A DNA stretch of 64,000 bases from Bacteroidia bacterium (GCA_021740845.1 JAIOYZ010000022.1:1-64000), one strand, 5' to 3'; shown: positions 16,705 through 26,340, counted from the first letter of the stretch. The notes: a model not told the origin generated them from the letters alone. A program made the numbers and translations.

Positions 16705-18912
16705 ATGGCTAAACTTCATATTATTTCAAACAGATTGCCCTTTAAAGTTTCCGAAGATGAATCGGAATTTTCTCTGATAGAAAGTGTTGGGGGCTTGGCA
16801 ACAGGCTTGTCTTCTGTATACAAACAATTAGGTGGTAATTGGATTGGTTGGGCTGGAATTTCCTCCGAAAATTATAATGAAAGTCAATTAGAAAAAATTG
16901 ATTATTTATTAAAGAAGGAAAATTGTTTATCTGTTCATTTAACCTCTCATGAAATAGATTATTACTACGAAGGTTTTAGTAATAATACCATTTGGCCTTT
17001 GTTTCATTACTTTGCTCAATACGCAGAATTTAATTATGAAAAATGGCAAGTCTTTAAAGATGTAAACCAAAAATTTGCAGATGCCGCTTTAGAAATTCTT
17101 GAGGATGGTGATACCATTTGGGTAAATGATTACCATTTGTTATTGGTTCCTGAAATGATAAAATCAAAAATGCCAAATGTGGCAATTGGTTTTTTTCTTC
17201 ATATTCCTTTTCCATCCTACGAAGTATTTAGATTATTGCCTTGGAGAAATGAATTGATTAATGGAATATTAGGTGCAGATTTAATTGGCTTTCATACCTT
17301 CGATTATGAACGTCATTTTATAAGTTGTGTTAGACGTTTAATTGGTTACGAAATAAACCTAAACCAAATTATTACTGATCAAAGAATTATTTTGGTGGAT
17401 GCTTTTCCAATGGGTATTGATTACCAAAAATTTGCCGATTTATCTAATAATTTAAATAACCAACAAGGCAGTGAGAAATCAGATTTTTTGCTTGAACTAG
17501 AGCGGTTTTCTGAAATAGATCCAGAAAGAAAATTGGTACTTAGTATCGATCGCTTAGATTATACCAAAGGTATTCCAAATAGGCTAAGAGCATTCTCTAG
17601 ATTCTTAGAAAAATACCCAGAAATGATAGGGAAAATTTCTCTTTTGTTTTTAGCTGTTCCTAGCAGAGACCAAGTTTCGCATTACCAATTGTTGAAAAGA
17701 GAAGTAGACGAATTAGTGGGTGCCATAAATGGGCTTTATGGTGGAATCAACTATACACCTATTTGGTATTTTTATCGCTCCATGCCTTTTAATAATTTGG
17801 TAGAATTATACTTTAAATCAGACATTGCTTTGGTTACTCCAGTAAGAGATGGTATGAACCTAGTAGCTAAAGAATATATTGCTTCAAGAGCCAACCAAGA
17901 TGGTGTAATAATTTTAAGCGAAATGGCTGGTGTAGCAAAAGAAATGGGTGAGGCTATAATCATAAATCCCAATAACGAAGAAGAAATTGCAGATGCTATA
18001 TTCACTGCAGCCAATATGCCAATTGAAGAGCAAAAAACACGCATTTCTCAACTTCAGAAAAGATTGAAACGCTACGATTTGTTTAAATGGACTTCCGAGT
18101 TCCTAAAGAGCATTGAAAAAGTAAAATTGCTTCAGCAAGATTTTTATGCCAAAAAAATTACCGCTCAATTAGAAGATGAAATAAAAAAACAATTTACAAA
18201 TGCTGCTCATTCTGTCTTATTCTTGGATTACGATGGCACTTTATCTTCCTTTAAAAATAATCCTTCTATGGCTTATCCAGATGAAGAATTAAAAGAGTTG
18301 GTTTTTGGTTTGACCCAAACTCCCAATACAACTATTGTTATAATTAGTGGAAGAGATAAGGAAACTCTTGGAGATTGGTTTAGCAATTTTAAGGTTAATA
18401 TTATTGCAGAACATGGCGTTTGGATTCGTGAAATTGGAGGTGATTGGGAAATGCCTGTTTTTGCTTCCAAAACTTGGATGGATTCTATACGCCCTCTTTT
18501 AGAATCTTTTGTAGACAATACACCAGGAACTTTTATTGAAGAAAAAAACTTCTCCCTAGTTTGGCATTTTAGAAAAGCTGAGCCAGAACAGGGTGAAGGT
18601 CGTGCTTTAGCCTTAAAAGAAGAACTCCTAAATTTAATCGGGAATCAGAATATCGAGATAATGGAGGGCAACAAAGTAATTGAAGTTAAAAATGGTGGAA
18701 TTAACAAGGGTTTTGCTGCCAATAGATTTTTATTAGCCCATCCTGCCGATTTTATTATGGCAATTGGTGATGACTGGACAGATGAATTTATGTTTAAAGA
18801 ATTACCGCAAACTGCCATTACAATTAAGGTTGGCGTTAAACGAACCAATGCAAATTTTAAATTAGAATCAGTTGCTAGTGTGCGTGCATTTTTAAGAAAT
18901 CTAATTAGCTAA
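16705..18912 (+). CDS. otsAB: Bifunctional trehalose-6-phosphate synthase / trehalose-phosphatase
   Basis: A 735-residue fusion. Residues 1 to about 470 are a GT20 glucosyltransferase that joins UDP-glucose and glucose 6-phosphate: SNRLPF at the start, GGLATGLSSV, WVNDYHLLLVPEMI, LHIPFPSYEVFRLLPWR, and RDGMNLVAKEY near residue 375. Residues from about 505 onward are the HAD-type trehalose-6-phosphate phosphatase, with the nucleophile motif LDYDGTLSSF (about 512-521) and the Mg-binding GDDWTDEFMF near residue 690. The fused protein converts sugar phosphates to trehalose in the cytoplasm, usually for osmotic or desiccation protection. It is transcribed divergently from the GH15 hydrolase, giving synthesis and breakdown in one locus. 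Confidence 0.93.
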   Translation: MAKLHIISNRLPFKVSEDESEFSLIESVGGLATGLSSVYKQLGGNWIGWAGISSENYNESQLEKIDYLLKKENCLSVHLTSHEIDYYYEGFSNNTIWPLFHYFAQYAEFNYEKWQVFKDVNQKFADAALEILEDGDTIWVNDYHLLLVPEMIKSKMPNVAIGFFLHIPFPSYEVFRLLPWRNELINGILGADLIGFHTFDYERHFISCVRRLIGYEINLNQIITDQRIILVDAFPMGIDYQKFADLSNNLNNQQGSEKSDFLLELERFSEIDPERKLVLSIDRLDYTKGIPNRLRAFSRFLEKYPEMIGKISLLFLAVPSRDQVSHYQLLKREVDELVGAINGLYGGINYTPIWYFYRSMPFNNLVELYFKSDIALVTPVRDGMNLVAKEYIASRANQDGVIILSEMAGVAKEMGEAIIINPNNEEEIADAIFTAANMPIEEQKTRISQLQKRLKRYDLFKWTSEFLKSIEKVKLLQQDFYAKKITAQLEDEIKKQFTNAAHSVLFLDYDGTLSSFKNNPSMAYPDEELKELVFGLTQTPNTTIVIISGRDKETLGDWFSNFKVNIIAEHGVWIREIGGDWEMPVFASKTWMDSIRPLLESFVDNTPGTFIEEKNFSLVWHFRKAEPEQGEGRALALKEELLNLIGNQNIEIMEGNKVIEVKNGGINKGFAANRFLLAHPADFIMAIGDDWTDEFMFKELPQTAITIKVGVKRTNANFKLESVASVRAFLRNLIS

Positions 18913-18955
18913 TTGCCTACCTCTCATCGACAAATTTCTCCCATTGATAGAAATA

Positions 18956-18987
18956 TTGAAGGCTTGAAAATTTGCACCTTATATTTG
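18956..18987 (+). promoter_or_regulatory. Bacteroidota-type promoter for the ABC exporter gene
   Basis: TTG at 18956-18958, a 21-nt spacer, and TATATTTG at 18980-18987 match the TTG / TAnnTTTG (-33/-7) consensus of Bacteroidota sigma factors. It places the transcript start just before the ATG at 18999. Confidence 0.6.
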
Positions 18988-18998
18988 CCGTTCATATT

Positions 18999-20885
18999 AT
19001 GGCAAAAAGAAGTTTCAATAGCAATGGTAACCTAAAGCAGGAACCAGAAAAAGCAAAAATAACCAAAGAGAGTTTAAGGGAGGCATTATCATTATTTGCC
19101 TACATAAAGCCTTTTAAAGGCAAGTTTATTTTAAGTTTAATATTCATTGCCCTTTCGGCTTTTAGCACTATGATTTTTCCTTTCCTTTTAGGAAAAATGA
19201 TTGACGCTGCTGCTCCGGGTGCCAATGTGCAAATGCCTCAAGCTGGCATGAATACAGATGCCCTCGGATTTAACCTCAAAACCGTTCAGTGGAGTTTAAA
19301 TACCATTTTACTGTTATTGTTTCTTCAACTTTCGGTTCAAACCATATTTTCTTTTATGCGTATTTACTTGCTTACCGAGGTGGGTGAGAAGTCTCTAGCA
19401 AATATGCGCACAGATTTATACGGTAAGTTATTGAGCCAACCCATGAGCTTCTACAGCGACCAAAGGGTAGGGGATTTAAGCAATAGAATTAGTTCTGATT
19501 TATCCCAAATACAAGATGCCATTTCCTTTACTTTGGCAGAATTTCTCAGAGGAATATTTACCCTGGTAATAGGCCTAAGTTTCATCTTCTGGATATCAAC
19601 CGAATTGGCTTTGGTAATGTTAGCAGTGGTGCCTCTAATTGCAGTTGTTGCTGTAGTCTTTGGTGTTCGTATCCGCAAAATGGCTCGCAAAGCACAAGAC
19701 CAATTAGCAGAAAGTGGTACCATTGTTCAAGAAACTTTCCAGGGTATTTCCATTGTAAAAGCTTTTACCAGCGAAGCCTACGAAATGGCTCGCTATAGAA
19801 AAAGTATTTTTGGCGTAGTAGAAACCGCTATTTCCAATGCTCGTTATAGAGGTGCCTTCGTATCCTTCATGATTTTTAGTGTTTTTGGTTCCATCGCTTT
19901 TGTAATGTGGTACGGCGCTGGCATGATTAAAAGTGGAAACCTTAGCGCTGGTGATTTAACCATGTTTGTTATATTCTCAGCATTTGTGGGTGGCACATTC
20001 GCCGGTTTTGCAGATATGTTTAGTCAGTTGCAAAAAACTTTAGGTGCCACGCAAAGAGTGAGAGAATTACTTCGTCAAAAGGGCGAAGAGGTAGATTTAG
20101 AAAAGACTTCAAGTAATTTCAAAAATCCTATTAGGGGTAATGTAAGCTTTCAAAATATTGCTTTTAGCTATCCTTCCCGACCAGATGTGCAAGTTCTCCA
20201 TGATATAAATATTGAAGTAGAATTTGGTCAGCAAGTTGCTTTGGTAGGTCCTAGTGGTGCGGGAAAAAGTACCATTGCTTCCTTGCTATTAAAGTTTTTT
20301 GAACCAAGTTCAGGTAAGATTTTTTTTGATACCATTTGCAGCCAAGATTTTGGATTAACTGATTTAAGAAGGCAAATTGCATTTGTGCCTCAAGATGTAA
20401 TTTTATTTGGTGGTTCCATTAAAGAAAATATCGCATATGGTAAGCCAGATGCAACATTAGAAGAGATAATGGCAGCTGCAACAAAGGCAAATGCACATGA
20501 GTTTATCAATCGCTTTCCAGAAGGTTATGATACCATTGTGGGAGAGAGGGGCATTAAATTAAGTGGTGGACAAAGACAGCGAATTGCCATAGCTCGTGCC
20601 ATTCTAAAAGATCCTGCCATTCTAATTTTGGATGAGGCAACTAGTTCTTTAGATAGCGAAAGCGAACAATTGGTTCAAGAAGCCTTAGATTACTTGATGA
20701 AAGGTAGAACCAGCTTTGTAATTGCCCATCGTTTGTCAACTGTGCGCAATGCAGATAAAATTATAGTAATAGATAAAGGTACCGTTCAAGAAATTGGTAC
20801 CCACGAAGTTTTAATGAGTAAATCGGATGGCATTTACCGCAAATTGGTGGATTTACAATTAGAATGGTCTTCCCTTGAGAAATAG
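18999..20885 (+). CDS. ABC exporter, fused permease and ATP-binding domains
   Basis: A 628-residue half-transporter of the MsbA/LmrA type. The TTG at 18972 would add nine residues but overlaps the promoter, so the ATG at 18999 is preferred. The N-terminal half has about six membrane segments (residues 40-330). The ATPase half shows Walker A GPSGAGKST (about 417-425), the Q-loop VPQDV, the signature LSGGQRQR (about 520), Walker B ILILDEATSSLD (about 541-552) and the H-loop AHRLSTV. As a homodimer it would export a lipid, peptide or drug; the substrate cannot be told from sequence. MsbA itself (lipid A flippase) is one option but nothing in the neighbourhood supports it. Confidence 0.85.
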   Translation: MAKRSFNSNGNLKQEPEKAKITKESLREALSLFAYIKPFKGKFILSLIFIALSAFSTMIFPFLLGKMIDAAAPGANVQMPQAGMNTDALGFNLKTVQWSLNTILLLLFLQLSVQTIFSFMRIYLLTEVGEKSLANMRTDLYGKLLSQPMSFYSDQRVGDLSNRISSDLSQIQDAISFTLAEFLRGIFTLVIGLSFIFWISTELALVMLAVVPLIAVVAVVFGVRIRKMARKAQDQLAESGTIVQETFQGISIVKAFTSEAYEMARYRKSIFGVVETAISNARYRGAFVSFMIFSVFGSIAFVMWYGAGMIKSGNLSAGDLTMFVIFSAFVGGTFAGFADMFSQLQKTLGATQRVRELLRQKGEEVDLEKTSSNFKNPIRGNVSFQNIAFSYPSRPDVQVLHDINIEVEFGQQVALVGPSGAGKSTIASLLLKFFEPSSGKIFFDTICSQDFGLTDLRRQIAFVPQDVILFGGSIKENIAYGKPDATLEEIMAAATKANAHEFINRFPEGYDTIVGERGIKLSGGQRQRIAIARAILKDPAILILDEATSSLDSESEQLVQEALDYLMKGRTSFVIAHRLSTVRNADKIIVIDKGTVQEIGTHEVLMSKSDGIYRKLVDLQLEWSSLEK

Positions 20886-21015
20886 CATGTTGGCCTCAGA
20901 AAAATAGAAAAGTTTTTTCAATTGCTAAATTAAAATAAATTTGCTCCAAGTAGAATTAGGGTTTCGGTCTGAACCTACTCTAAATTAAAGACTTATATTA
21001 TCATTAAAAAGTACT

Positions 21016-22359
21016 ATGTCTGAATTTCAATTGGTAATGCCCAAAATGGGCGAAAGTATTGCAGAAGCCACCATTATCCGCTGGACAAAAAATGAAGGCG
21101 ATATGATTGCTGTTGATGAAACAGTTTTGGAAATTGCAACTGATAAAGTTGATTCTGAAGTTCCATCTCCTAAAGCGGGTAAATTAGTAAAATTATTGTT
21201 CAAAGAGGGAGATGTAGTTCCTGTTAATGCACCTATTGCAATTATTGCTTTAGAAGGTTCTGCAAGTGTTGCTAGCGCTGCACCTGCTGCTCCAAAGGCA
21301 GAAGCTCCAGTAGAAGTTAAAGCTGCGGTTCAACATGTTGAAAACACAATTGCTTCCGCCCAAGAAACTGTTTCAAGCCAAGGTGGTAATAGATTTTATT
21401 CTCCTTTGGTTCTTAATATTGCTCGTACCGAAAACATTGGTATGGCAGAGTTAGAAACCATTGCTGGAACTGGCGCTGAAGGAAGAGTTACTAAAAGAGA
21501 TATTTTAGCCCACGTTCAAAATAGAGGAAATGCAATTCCGGTTGCAACTTCAACTACAAATGTTGCTCCTGTTGTAAGTGCTCCTGCACCAGCTGCTGTT
21601 GCATCTCCAGCAGTTTCTGCTCCACCAAAAGCTCCTGTTAGCGTATCTGGTGGCGACGAAATTATTGAAATGGATCGCATGCGTAAGTTAATTGCCGACC
21701 ATATGGTTATGAGCAAGCATGTAAGTCCACATGTTACCTCTTTTGTTGAAGCAGATGTTACCAATATGGTAGTTTGGCGCGATAAGGCTAAGAAAGTTTA
21801 TGAAAAAAGAGAAGGAGAGAAAATTACTTTCACTCCTATGTTTATAGAATGTGTGGCTCGCGCTATCAAAGATTATCCAATGATTAATGTTTCTGTTGAT
21901 GGTACCAATATCATCAAACGCAAAAATATTAATATTGGAATGGCAGCTGCTCTTCCTAGTGGAAATTTAATTGTACCCGTAATTAAGGGTGCAGATGGTA
22001 TGAACCTATTGGGTTTAACCAAAACAGTTAACGATTTGGCCAATAGAGCACGTGCCAATAAGTTAGCTCCAGACGATATTCAAGGAGGAACTTTTACCTT
22101 AACAAATGTGGGTGGTTTTGGAAATGTAATGGGAACACCCATTATTAACCAACCTCAAGTTGCTATTATGGCTACTGGTTCTATAAAGAAAAAACCTGCC
22201 GTTCTAGAAACTCCAATGGGCGATGTAATTGCAATTCGCCACATGATGTTCTTAAGTTTAAGTTACGATCACCGTGTTGTTGACGGTTCTTTAGGCGGTT
22301 CATTCCTAAAAAGAGTTGCCGACTACATGGAAGCTTGGGATGTAAATCGCGAGATTTAA
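21016..22359 (+). CDS. 2-oxo acid dehydrogenase E2 component (dihydrolipoamide acyltransferase)
   Basis: A 447-residue enzyme with the full E2 layout. It has one N-terminal lipoyl domain with the modified lysine in ATDKVDSE (about residue 43), an Ala/Pro-rich linker, a peripheral subunit-binding domain (about 127-165, ending EGRVTKRDIL), a second Ala/Pro linker, and the C-terminal catalytic domain with the active-site HRVVDG (about 418-423). It moves acyl groups from E1-bound thiamine to CoA. A single lipoyl domain and the DKVDSE context fit branched-chain or 2-oxoglutarate type complexes; which one cannot be decided because E1 and E3 are not adjacent. LipA, which supplies lipoate, is encoded at 47.8 kb. 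Confidence 0.9.
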   Translation: MSEFQLVMPKMGESIAEATIIRWTKNEGDMIAVDETVLEIATDKVDSEVPSPKAGKLVKLLFKEGDVVPVNAPIAIIALEGSASVASAAPAAPKAEAPVEVKAAVQHVENTIASAQETVSSQGGNRFYSPLVLNIARTENIGMAELETIAGTGAEGRVTKRDILAHVQNRGNAIPVATSTTNVAPVVSAPAPAAVASPAVSAPPKAPVSVSGGDEIIEMDRMRKLIADHMVMSKHVSPHVTSFVEADVTNMVVWRDKAKKVYEKREGEKITFTPMFIECVARAIKDYPMINVSVDGTNIIKRKNINIGMAAALPSGNLIVPVIKGADGMNLLGLTKTVNDLANRARANKLAPDDIQGGTFTLTNVGGFGNVMGTPIINQPQVAIMATGSIKKKPAVLETPMGDVIAIRHMMFLSLSYDHRVVDGSLGGSFLKRVADYMEAWDVNREI

Positions 22360-22376
22360 TAACTAAAATAATTTAT

Positions 22377-22415
22377 AAAAGGGCCAAAAGACACCAATCG
22401 TCTTTTGGCCCTTTT
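22377..22415 (+). terminator. Rho-independent terminator after the E2 gene
   Basis: A perfect 16-bp stem AAAAGGGCCAAAAGAC / GTCTTTTGGCCCTTTT with a 7-nt loop ends in a T run, starting 17 nt after the E2 stop codon. Confidence 0.92.
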
Positions 22416-22428
22416 TGTTTTAATCCAC

Positions 22429-22541
22429 CCCAAACCCTAAAACCCAAAACCCAAAACCCAAAACCCAAAACCCAAAACCCAAAACCCAAAACCCAAAACT
22501 CAAAACCCAAAACCCAAAACTCAAAACTCAAAACCCAAAAC
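22429..22541 (+). repeat. Tandem heptamer tract (CCCAAAA)n, about 16 copies
   Basis: A run of CCCAAAA units begins with a CCCTAAAA copy. It is almost pure for about ten units, then shows CTCAAAA variants near its 3' end. The other strand is (TTTTGGG)n, which has regularly spaced G triplets able in principle to form a G-quadruplex. It lies in the 379-bp gap between the E2 terminator and pyrG. The remainder of that gap (22542-22738) holds the pyrG promoter and no other recognisable feature. An open frame reading KPKTQNP repeats through the tract is a by-product of the 7-bp period and is not counted as a gene. Confidence 0.9.
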
Positions 22542-22586
22542 TAAATCCCCCTGTTAACAACTTATTGAAAACAATCCCAAATACCC

Positions 22587-22618
22587 TTTGGTTGCTGTGG
22601 CATCAAAACTTACTTTTG
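22587..22618 (+). promoter_or_regulatory. Bacteroidota-type promoter for pyrG
   Basis: TTTG at 22587-22590, a 20-nt spacer and TACTTTTG at 22611-22618 match the TTTG / TAnnTTTG consensus. The leader to the pyrG ATG would be about 115 nt, long enough for leader-based control, although I see no clear attenuator in it. Confidence 0.6.
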
Positions 22619-22738
22619 CATCCCGTAAGTACACATTTACGGTTGAACCATTTTTCGCAAAACCTTGTTCTCTTGCCAACGATAACAAGTTCTCCCCTAA
22701 GTATTTAGCCGTTAATGGTGCCTGCTTTAATATTTTTT

Positions 22739-24349
22739 ATGACACCAAAATACATTTTCGTTACAGGCGGAGTAACCTCTTCATTGGGAAAAGGAATTAT
22801 TGCTGCTTCATTGGCCAAATTATTACAGGCTAGAGGTTATTCAGTAACCATCCAAAAATTAGATCCTTATATCAATGTGGATCCAGGAACTCTAAACCCT
22901 TATGAACATGGCGAATGTTATGTAACAGAAGATGGTGCTGAAACCGATTTGGATTTGGGTCATTACGAAAGATTTTTAAATATTCCAACCTCACAAGCTA
23001 ATAATGTTACTACTGGTAGAATCTACCAACACGTTATCAATCAGGAGAGAGAGGGTGCATTTTTAGGAAAAACTGTTCAAGTAATTCCTCATATTACAGA
23101 CGAAATCAAAAGAAGAATCAAGCTTTTAGGTGAAACCAAAGAATTTGAAATTGTAATTACAGAAATTGGTGGTACCGTTGGCGATATCGAATCACTTCCC
23201 TATATTGAAGCGGTTCGTCAAATGCTTTGGGAATTAAAAGATGAAGATGCTTTGGTTATCCACTTAACCTTACTTCCTTATCTTAGCTCAACTAAAGAAC
23301 TTAAAACAAAACCAACCCAACACAGTGTAAAATTGCTTTTGGAAAGTGGCGTTCAGCCTGATATTTTGGTTTGTAGAACAGAATATGCTATCACAAAAGA
23401 AATGAGGAAGAAAATTGCCTTATTCTGTAATGTGGATTCCAATTCAGTTATAGAAGCCTTAGATGTTCCAACAATCTATGATGTTCCTTTGATGATGCTA
23501 AAGGAAAAATTGGATAAAACAGTTCTTTCAAAATTAAAACTTAGCACAAAGAGCGACCCAGATTTAGAAAGTTGGAAGACCTTCCTAACCCGACATAAAA
23601 ATCCTAAAAATGAAGTAAGGATTGGGTTAATTGGGAAATACATTGAATTGCCTGATGCCTATAAATCTATTATTGAAGCTTTCATTCATGCTGGTGCAAC
23701 AAACGAGGCTCGTGTGCGTGTTCAATACATTCATAGTGAGTTATTAGCTGATGATAATGTAGAAAGTAAATTGGGTGAATTGGATGCTATTTTAGTTGCT
23801 CCAGGTTTCGGAGATAGAGGTATTGAAGGAAAAATTACAGCTATTAAATATGCTCGCGAAAATGAAGTTCCTTTCTTTGGAATTTGCCTAGGAATGCAAA
23901 TGGCCGTTATTGAATATGCAAGAAATGTAATTGGTTGGAAAGATGCTCATAGCACAGAAATGAATCCAAAAACCAAACATCCTGTTATTGATTTAATGCC
24001 AGAACAAAAGAAAATCACCAAGAAAGGTGGCACCATGCGTTTAGGTTCATATGCTTGCGAAATCTCAAAAGGCACCAAAGCATACAGCGCCTACGAAAAA
24101 TCAAAAACCACCGAACGTCACAGGCATCGTTACGAGTTCAATAACCAATACCAAGCAGATTTTGAAAAGAATGGAATGCAAATTACCGGCATTAACCCTG
24201 ATAGTAAATTGGCAGAAATCGTTGAAATAAAGAGTCATCCTTATTTTATAGGAGTTCAGTTTCATCCAGAATATAAAAGCACAGTTTTAACTCCACATCC
24301 CTTATTTGTGAAGTTTATCAAAGCTGCTGTAGCTTTTAGCCAAAGTTAG
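22739..24349 (+). CDS. pyrG: CTP synthase
   Basis: A 536-residue enzyme that aminates UTP to CTP with glutamine, the last step of pyrimidine nucleotide synthesis. I take the ATG at 22739 (MTPKYIFVTGG) and not the upstream ATG at 22715, because family members begin within a few residues of KYIFVTGGVTSSLGKG. The synthetase domain (1 to about 275) shows SSLGKGI, the UTP/CTP site QKLDPYINVDPGT and GECYVTEDGAETDLDLGHYE. The glutaminase domain follows, with the nucleophile cysteine in FFGICLGMQ (about residue 383) and the catalytic HPE near the end (QFHPEYKS). It is preceded by the heptamer tract and its own promoter. Its stop codon touches a GGTTTGAACC element at 24349. Confidence 0.96.
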   Translation: MTPKYIFVTGGVTSSLGKGIIAASLAKLLQARGYSVTIQKLDPYINVDPGTLNPYEHGECYVTEDGAETDLDLGHYERFLNIPTSQANNVTTGRIYQHVINQEREGAFLGKTVQVIPHITDEIKRRIKLLGETKEFEIVITEIGGTVGDIESLPYIEAVRQMLWELKDEDALVIHLTLLPYLSSTKELKTKPTQHSVKLLLESGVQPDILVCRTEYAITKEMRKKIALFCNVDSNSVIEALDVPTIYDVPLMMLKEKLDKTVLSKLKLSTKSDPDLESWKTFLTRHKNPKNEVRIGLIGKYIELPDAYKSIIEAFIHAGATNEARVRVQYIHSELLADDNVESKLGELDAILVAPGFGDRGIEGKITAIKYARENEVPFFGICLGMQMAVIEYARNVIGWKDAHSTEMNPKTKHPVIDLMPEQKKITKKGGTMRLGSYACEISKGTKAYSAYEKSKTTERHRHRYEFNNQYQADFEKNGMQITGINPDSKLAEIVEIKSHPYFIGVQFHPEYKSTVLTPHPLFVKFIKAAVAFSQS

Positions 24350-24358
24350 GTTTGAACC
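24349..24358 (+). repeat. Recurrent 10-mer GGTTTGAACC at the pyrG stop codon
   Basis: An exact copy whose first G is the last base of the TAG stop codon of pyrG. It directly precedes the pyrG terminator. Confidence 0.9.
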
Positions 24359-24371
24359 AAAACCACAGAAA

Positions 24372-24419
24372 GGCCTGTTGTTAAAGGAATCAATTGTTCT
24401 TTTACAACAGGCTTTTTAT
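24372..24419 (+). terminator. Probable terminator of pyrG
   Basis: GCCTGTTG (24373-24380) pairs with CAACAGGC (24405-24412). The stem can be extended inward with one mismatch, and TTTTTATTT follows. Confidence 0.75.
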
Positions 24420-24506
24420 TTATCGATTAAGCCTCATATTTAATCGATTGTTCTATGTTATTTTCCCCTTAAATACCTATTTTCGCCCCGCTTTTAAAAA
24501 ATAATA

Positions 24507-26321
24507 ATGGATAGAAATTCGATCATTGGGCTAGGTTTGATCTTTTTAATTTTGATCACCTTTGCCTACATCAACCAACCTTCTCAGGCAGAATTAGACG
24601 CTGCTAAACGTCGCCAAGATTCAATAACTCTGGTTCGCGCTCAAAACGATAGTCTTGCCGCAACACTTGTGCCTATTGCCAATGCTGAAGCTATTAAAAC
24701 AATTGATAGCAGCGCGAAACAAAATGCATTTGGAACTTTTGCCAGCTTCTCAGAAGGCGAAAAATTATTTACAACCTTAGAAAATGAAGAGCTAAAGGTT
24801 AAAATAAGTAACAAAGGTGGAAGAATTTATCAGGTAGAATTAAAAAAATACCAACGTTCGGATGGCACACCTCTTTTATTAGTTGATGGTGATGCCAATG
24901 ATTTTTCTTACGGTTTTGCTACTCGCGATGCAAAAGCAATTTCAACCAAAGACCTATTTTTTAAAGCAATCCCCTCAGAAAATGGAAAAAGTGTCTCAAT
25001 GGTCGTAAGCTTAGCTGATGGTCAATATATTGAGCATATTATTTCATTAAATGAAAATACAAACCTTGTTGATTTTAAAATTAATTTGGTGGGTATGGAT
25101 GGCGTAATTGCTCCCAATAACAATTACCTAGATTTAAATTGGAAACACAATGTTCTTCAACAAGAAAAAACGCATGATGCAGAGGCAAAGACTACAACTG
25201 CATATTATCGCCTTACAAATGAAGAACCCGATTATTTAGCCGAAACTAAAGACCTGAAAGAGGAAGTTAAAACTCCTCTCCAATGGATTTCTTTCAAACA
25301 ACAATACTTCAACGCGTCTTTAATTAGCTCCCAAAATTTTGATAATGCCGTTTTAGAAAGTAAATCAGATGAAAGCAAAAAGTTAGTTAAAACCTTAACC
25401 GCCAATATTGGATTAACCTTCAATCATTCTGCAAAAGAATCGTATTCAATGCAGTTTTATTTTGGTCCAAACCATTATAAAACATTAAAAGGCTTAAACC
25501 TAAATTTGGAGGCTATTGTGCCAATGGGTTGGGGTATTTTTGGTTGGGTTAATAAAATTCTAACTGTAAATGTTTTCTATTTCTTGGGTCAATACTTAAG
25601 CAATTTCGGAATCATTATTTTATTACTTACTGTTATTGTTAAAACCATTTTATTTCCACTCGTTTATCGCTCGTATAAATCATCCGCTAAAATGCGTGTG
25701 CTAAAACCAGAAATCGATGAAATAAAAGTGAAATACGGTAATGATATGGCTAAGGTTCAACAAGAAAACATGAAGATTTACCGCAAAGCTGGTGTAAATC
25801 CAATGGGTGGTTGTGTGCCTGTTTTGCTGCAAATGCCAATATTAATTGCCATGTTCCAATTCTTCCCTAGTGCTTTCGAATTAAGACAAAAAGCATTTTT
25901 ATGGAGTAGCGATTTATCTAGTTACGATAGCATTCTTAATTTACCTTTCGATATTCCTTTTTATGGTGATCACGTGAGTTTGTTTACCTTGTTAATGACT
26001 GTCTCTACTTTGGTTTATACCATGTACAACAATCAAATGACGGGTGTTACTGGTCAAATGAAAGTAATCAGTTATATCATGCCTGTAATGTTCTTAGGTT
26101 TCTTTAATAACTACGCAAGTGGCTTAACCTATTACTACTTCCTTTCCAACTTATTTACCATTGGCCAACAATTATTGATTCGCCAATTTGTAGATGATAA
26201 TGCTTTACATGCACAAATTCAGGAAAACAAAAAGAAACCTGTTGTTAAGTCCAAGTTCCAACTAAAATTAGAGGAAATGGCCAAGAAAAGAGGATTTGAT
26301 ACTGATAAATTAGGTAAGTAA
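24507..26321 (+). CDS. yidC: Membrane protein insertase YidC
   Basis: A 604-residue inner-membrane insertase of the Gram-negative type. It has an N-terminal membrane anchor (residues 5-22), a large periplasmic beta-domain (about 60-350), then the conserved five-helix insertase core (about 355-580). The cytoplasmic helical hairpin between the first two core segments is recognisable (SYKSSAKMRVLKPEI to YRKAGVNPMGGCVPVLLQMP). It helps the Sec translocon insert and fold inner-membrane proteins and acts alone for small ones. The C-terminal tail is basic (QLKLEEMAKKRGF), as expected for ribosome contact. A TATTTTCG -7-like box sits at 24478-24485. It ends at a strong terminator. Confidence 0.95.
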   Translation: MDRNSIIGLGLIFLILITFAYINQPSQAELDAAKRRQDSITLVRAQNDSLAATLVPIANAEAIKTIDSSAKQNAFGTFASFSEGEKLFTTLENEELKVKISNKGGRIYQVELKKYQRSDGTPLLLVDGDANDFSYGFATRDAKAISTKDLFFKAIPSENGKSVSMVVSLADGQYIEHIISLNENTNLVDFKINLVGMDGVIAPNNNYLDLNWKHNVLQQEKTHDAEAKTTTAYYRLTNEEPDYLAETKDLKEEVKTPLQWISFKQQYFNASLISSQNFDNAVLESKSDESKKLVKTLTANIGLTFNHSAKESYSMQFYFGPNHYKTLKGLNLNLEAIVPMGWGIFGWVNKILTVNVFYFLGQYLSNFGIIILLLTVIVKTILFPLVYRSYKSSAKMRVLKPEIDEIKVKYGNDMAKVQQENMKIYRKAGVNPMGGCVPVLLQMPILIAMFQFFPSAFELRQKAFLWSSDLSSYDSILNLPFDIPFYGDHVSLFTLLMTVSTLVYTMYNNQMTGVTGQMKVISYIMPVMFLGFFNNYASGLTYYYFLSNLFTIGQQLLIRQFVDDNALHAQIQENKKKPVVKSKFQLKLEEMAKKRGFDTDKLGK

Positions 26322-26340
26322 TCTTCACATTAATTCAATC

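Noticed and set aside
22335..22544. Open frame with KPKTQNP repeats
   Set aside because: It is produced by the (CCCAAAA)n tract and the terminator, has no start signal of its own, and overlaps the end of the E2 gene.
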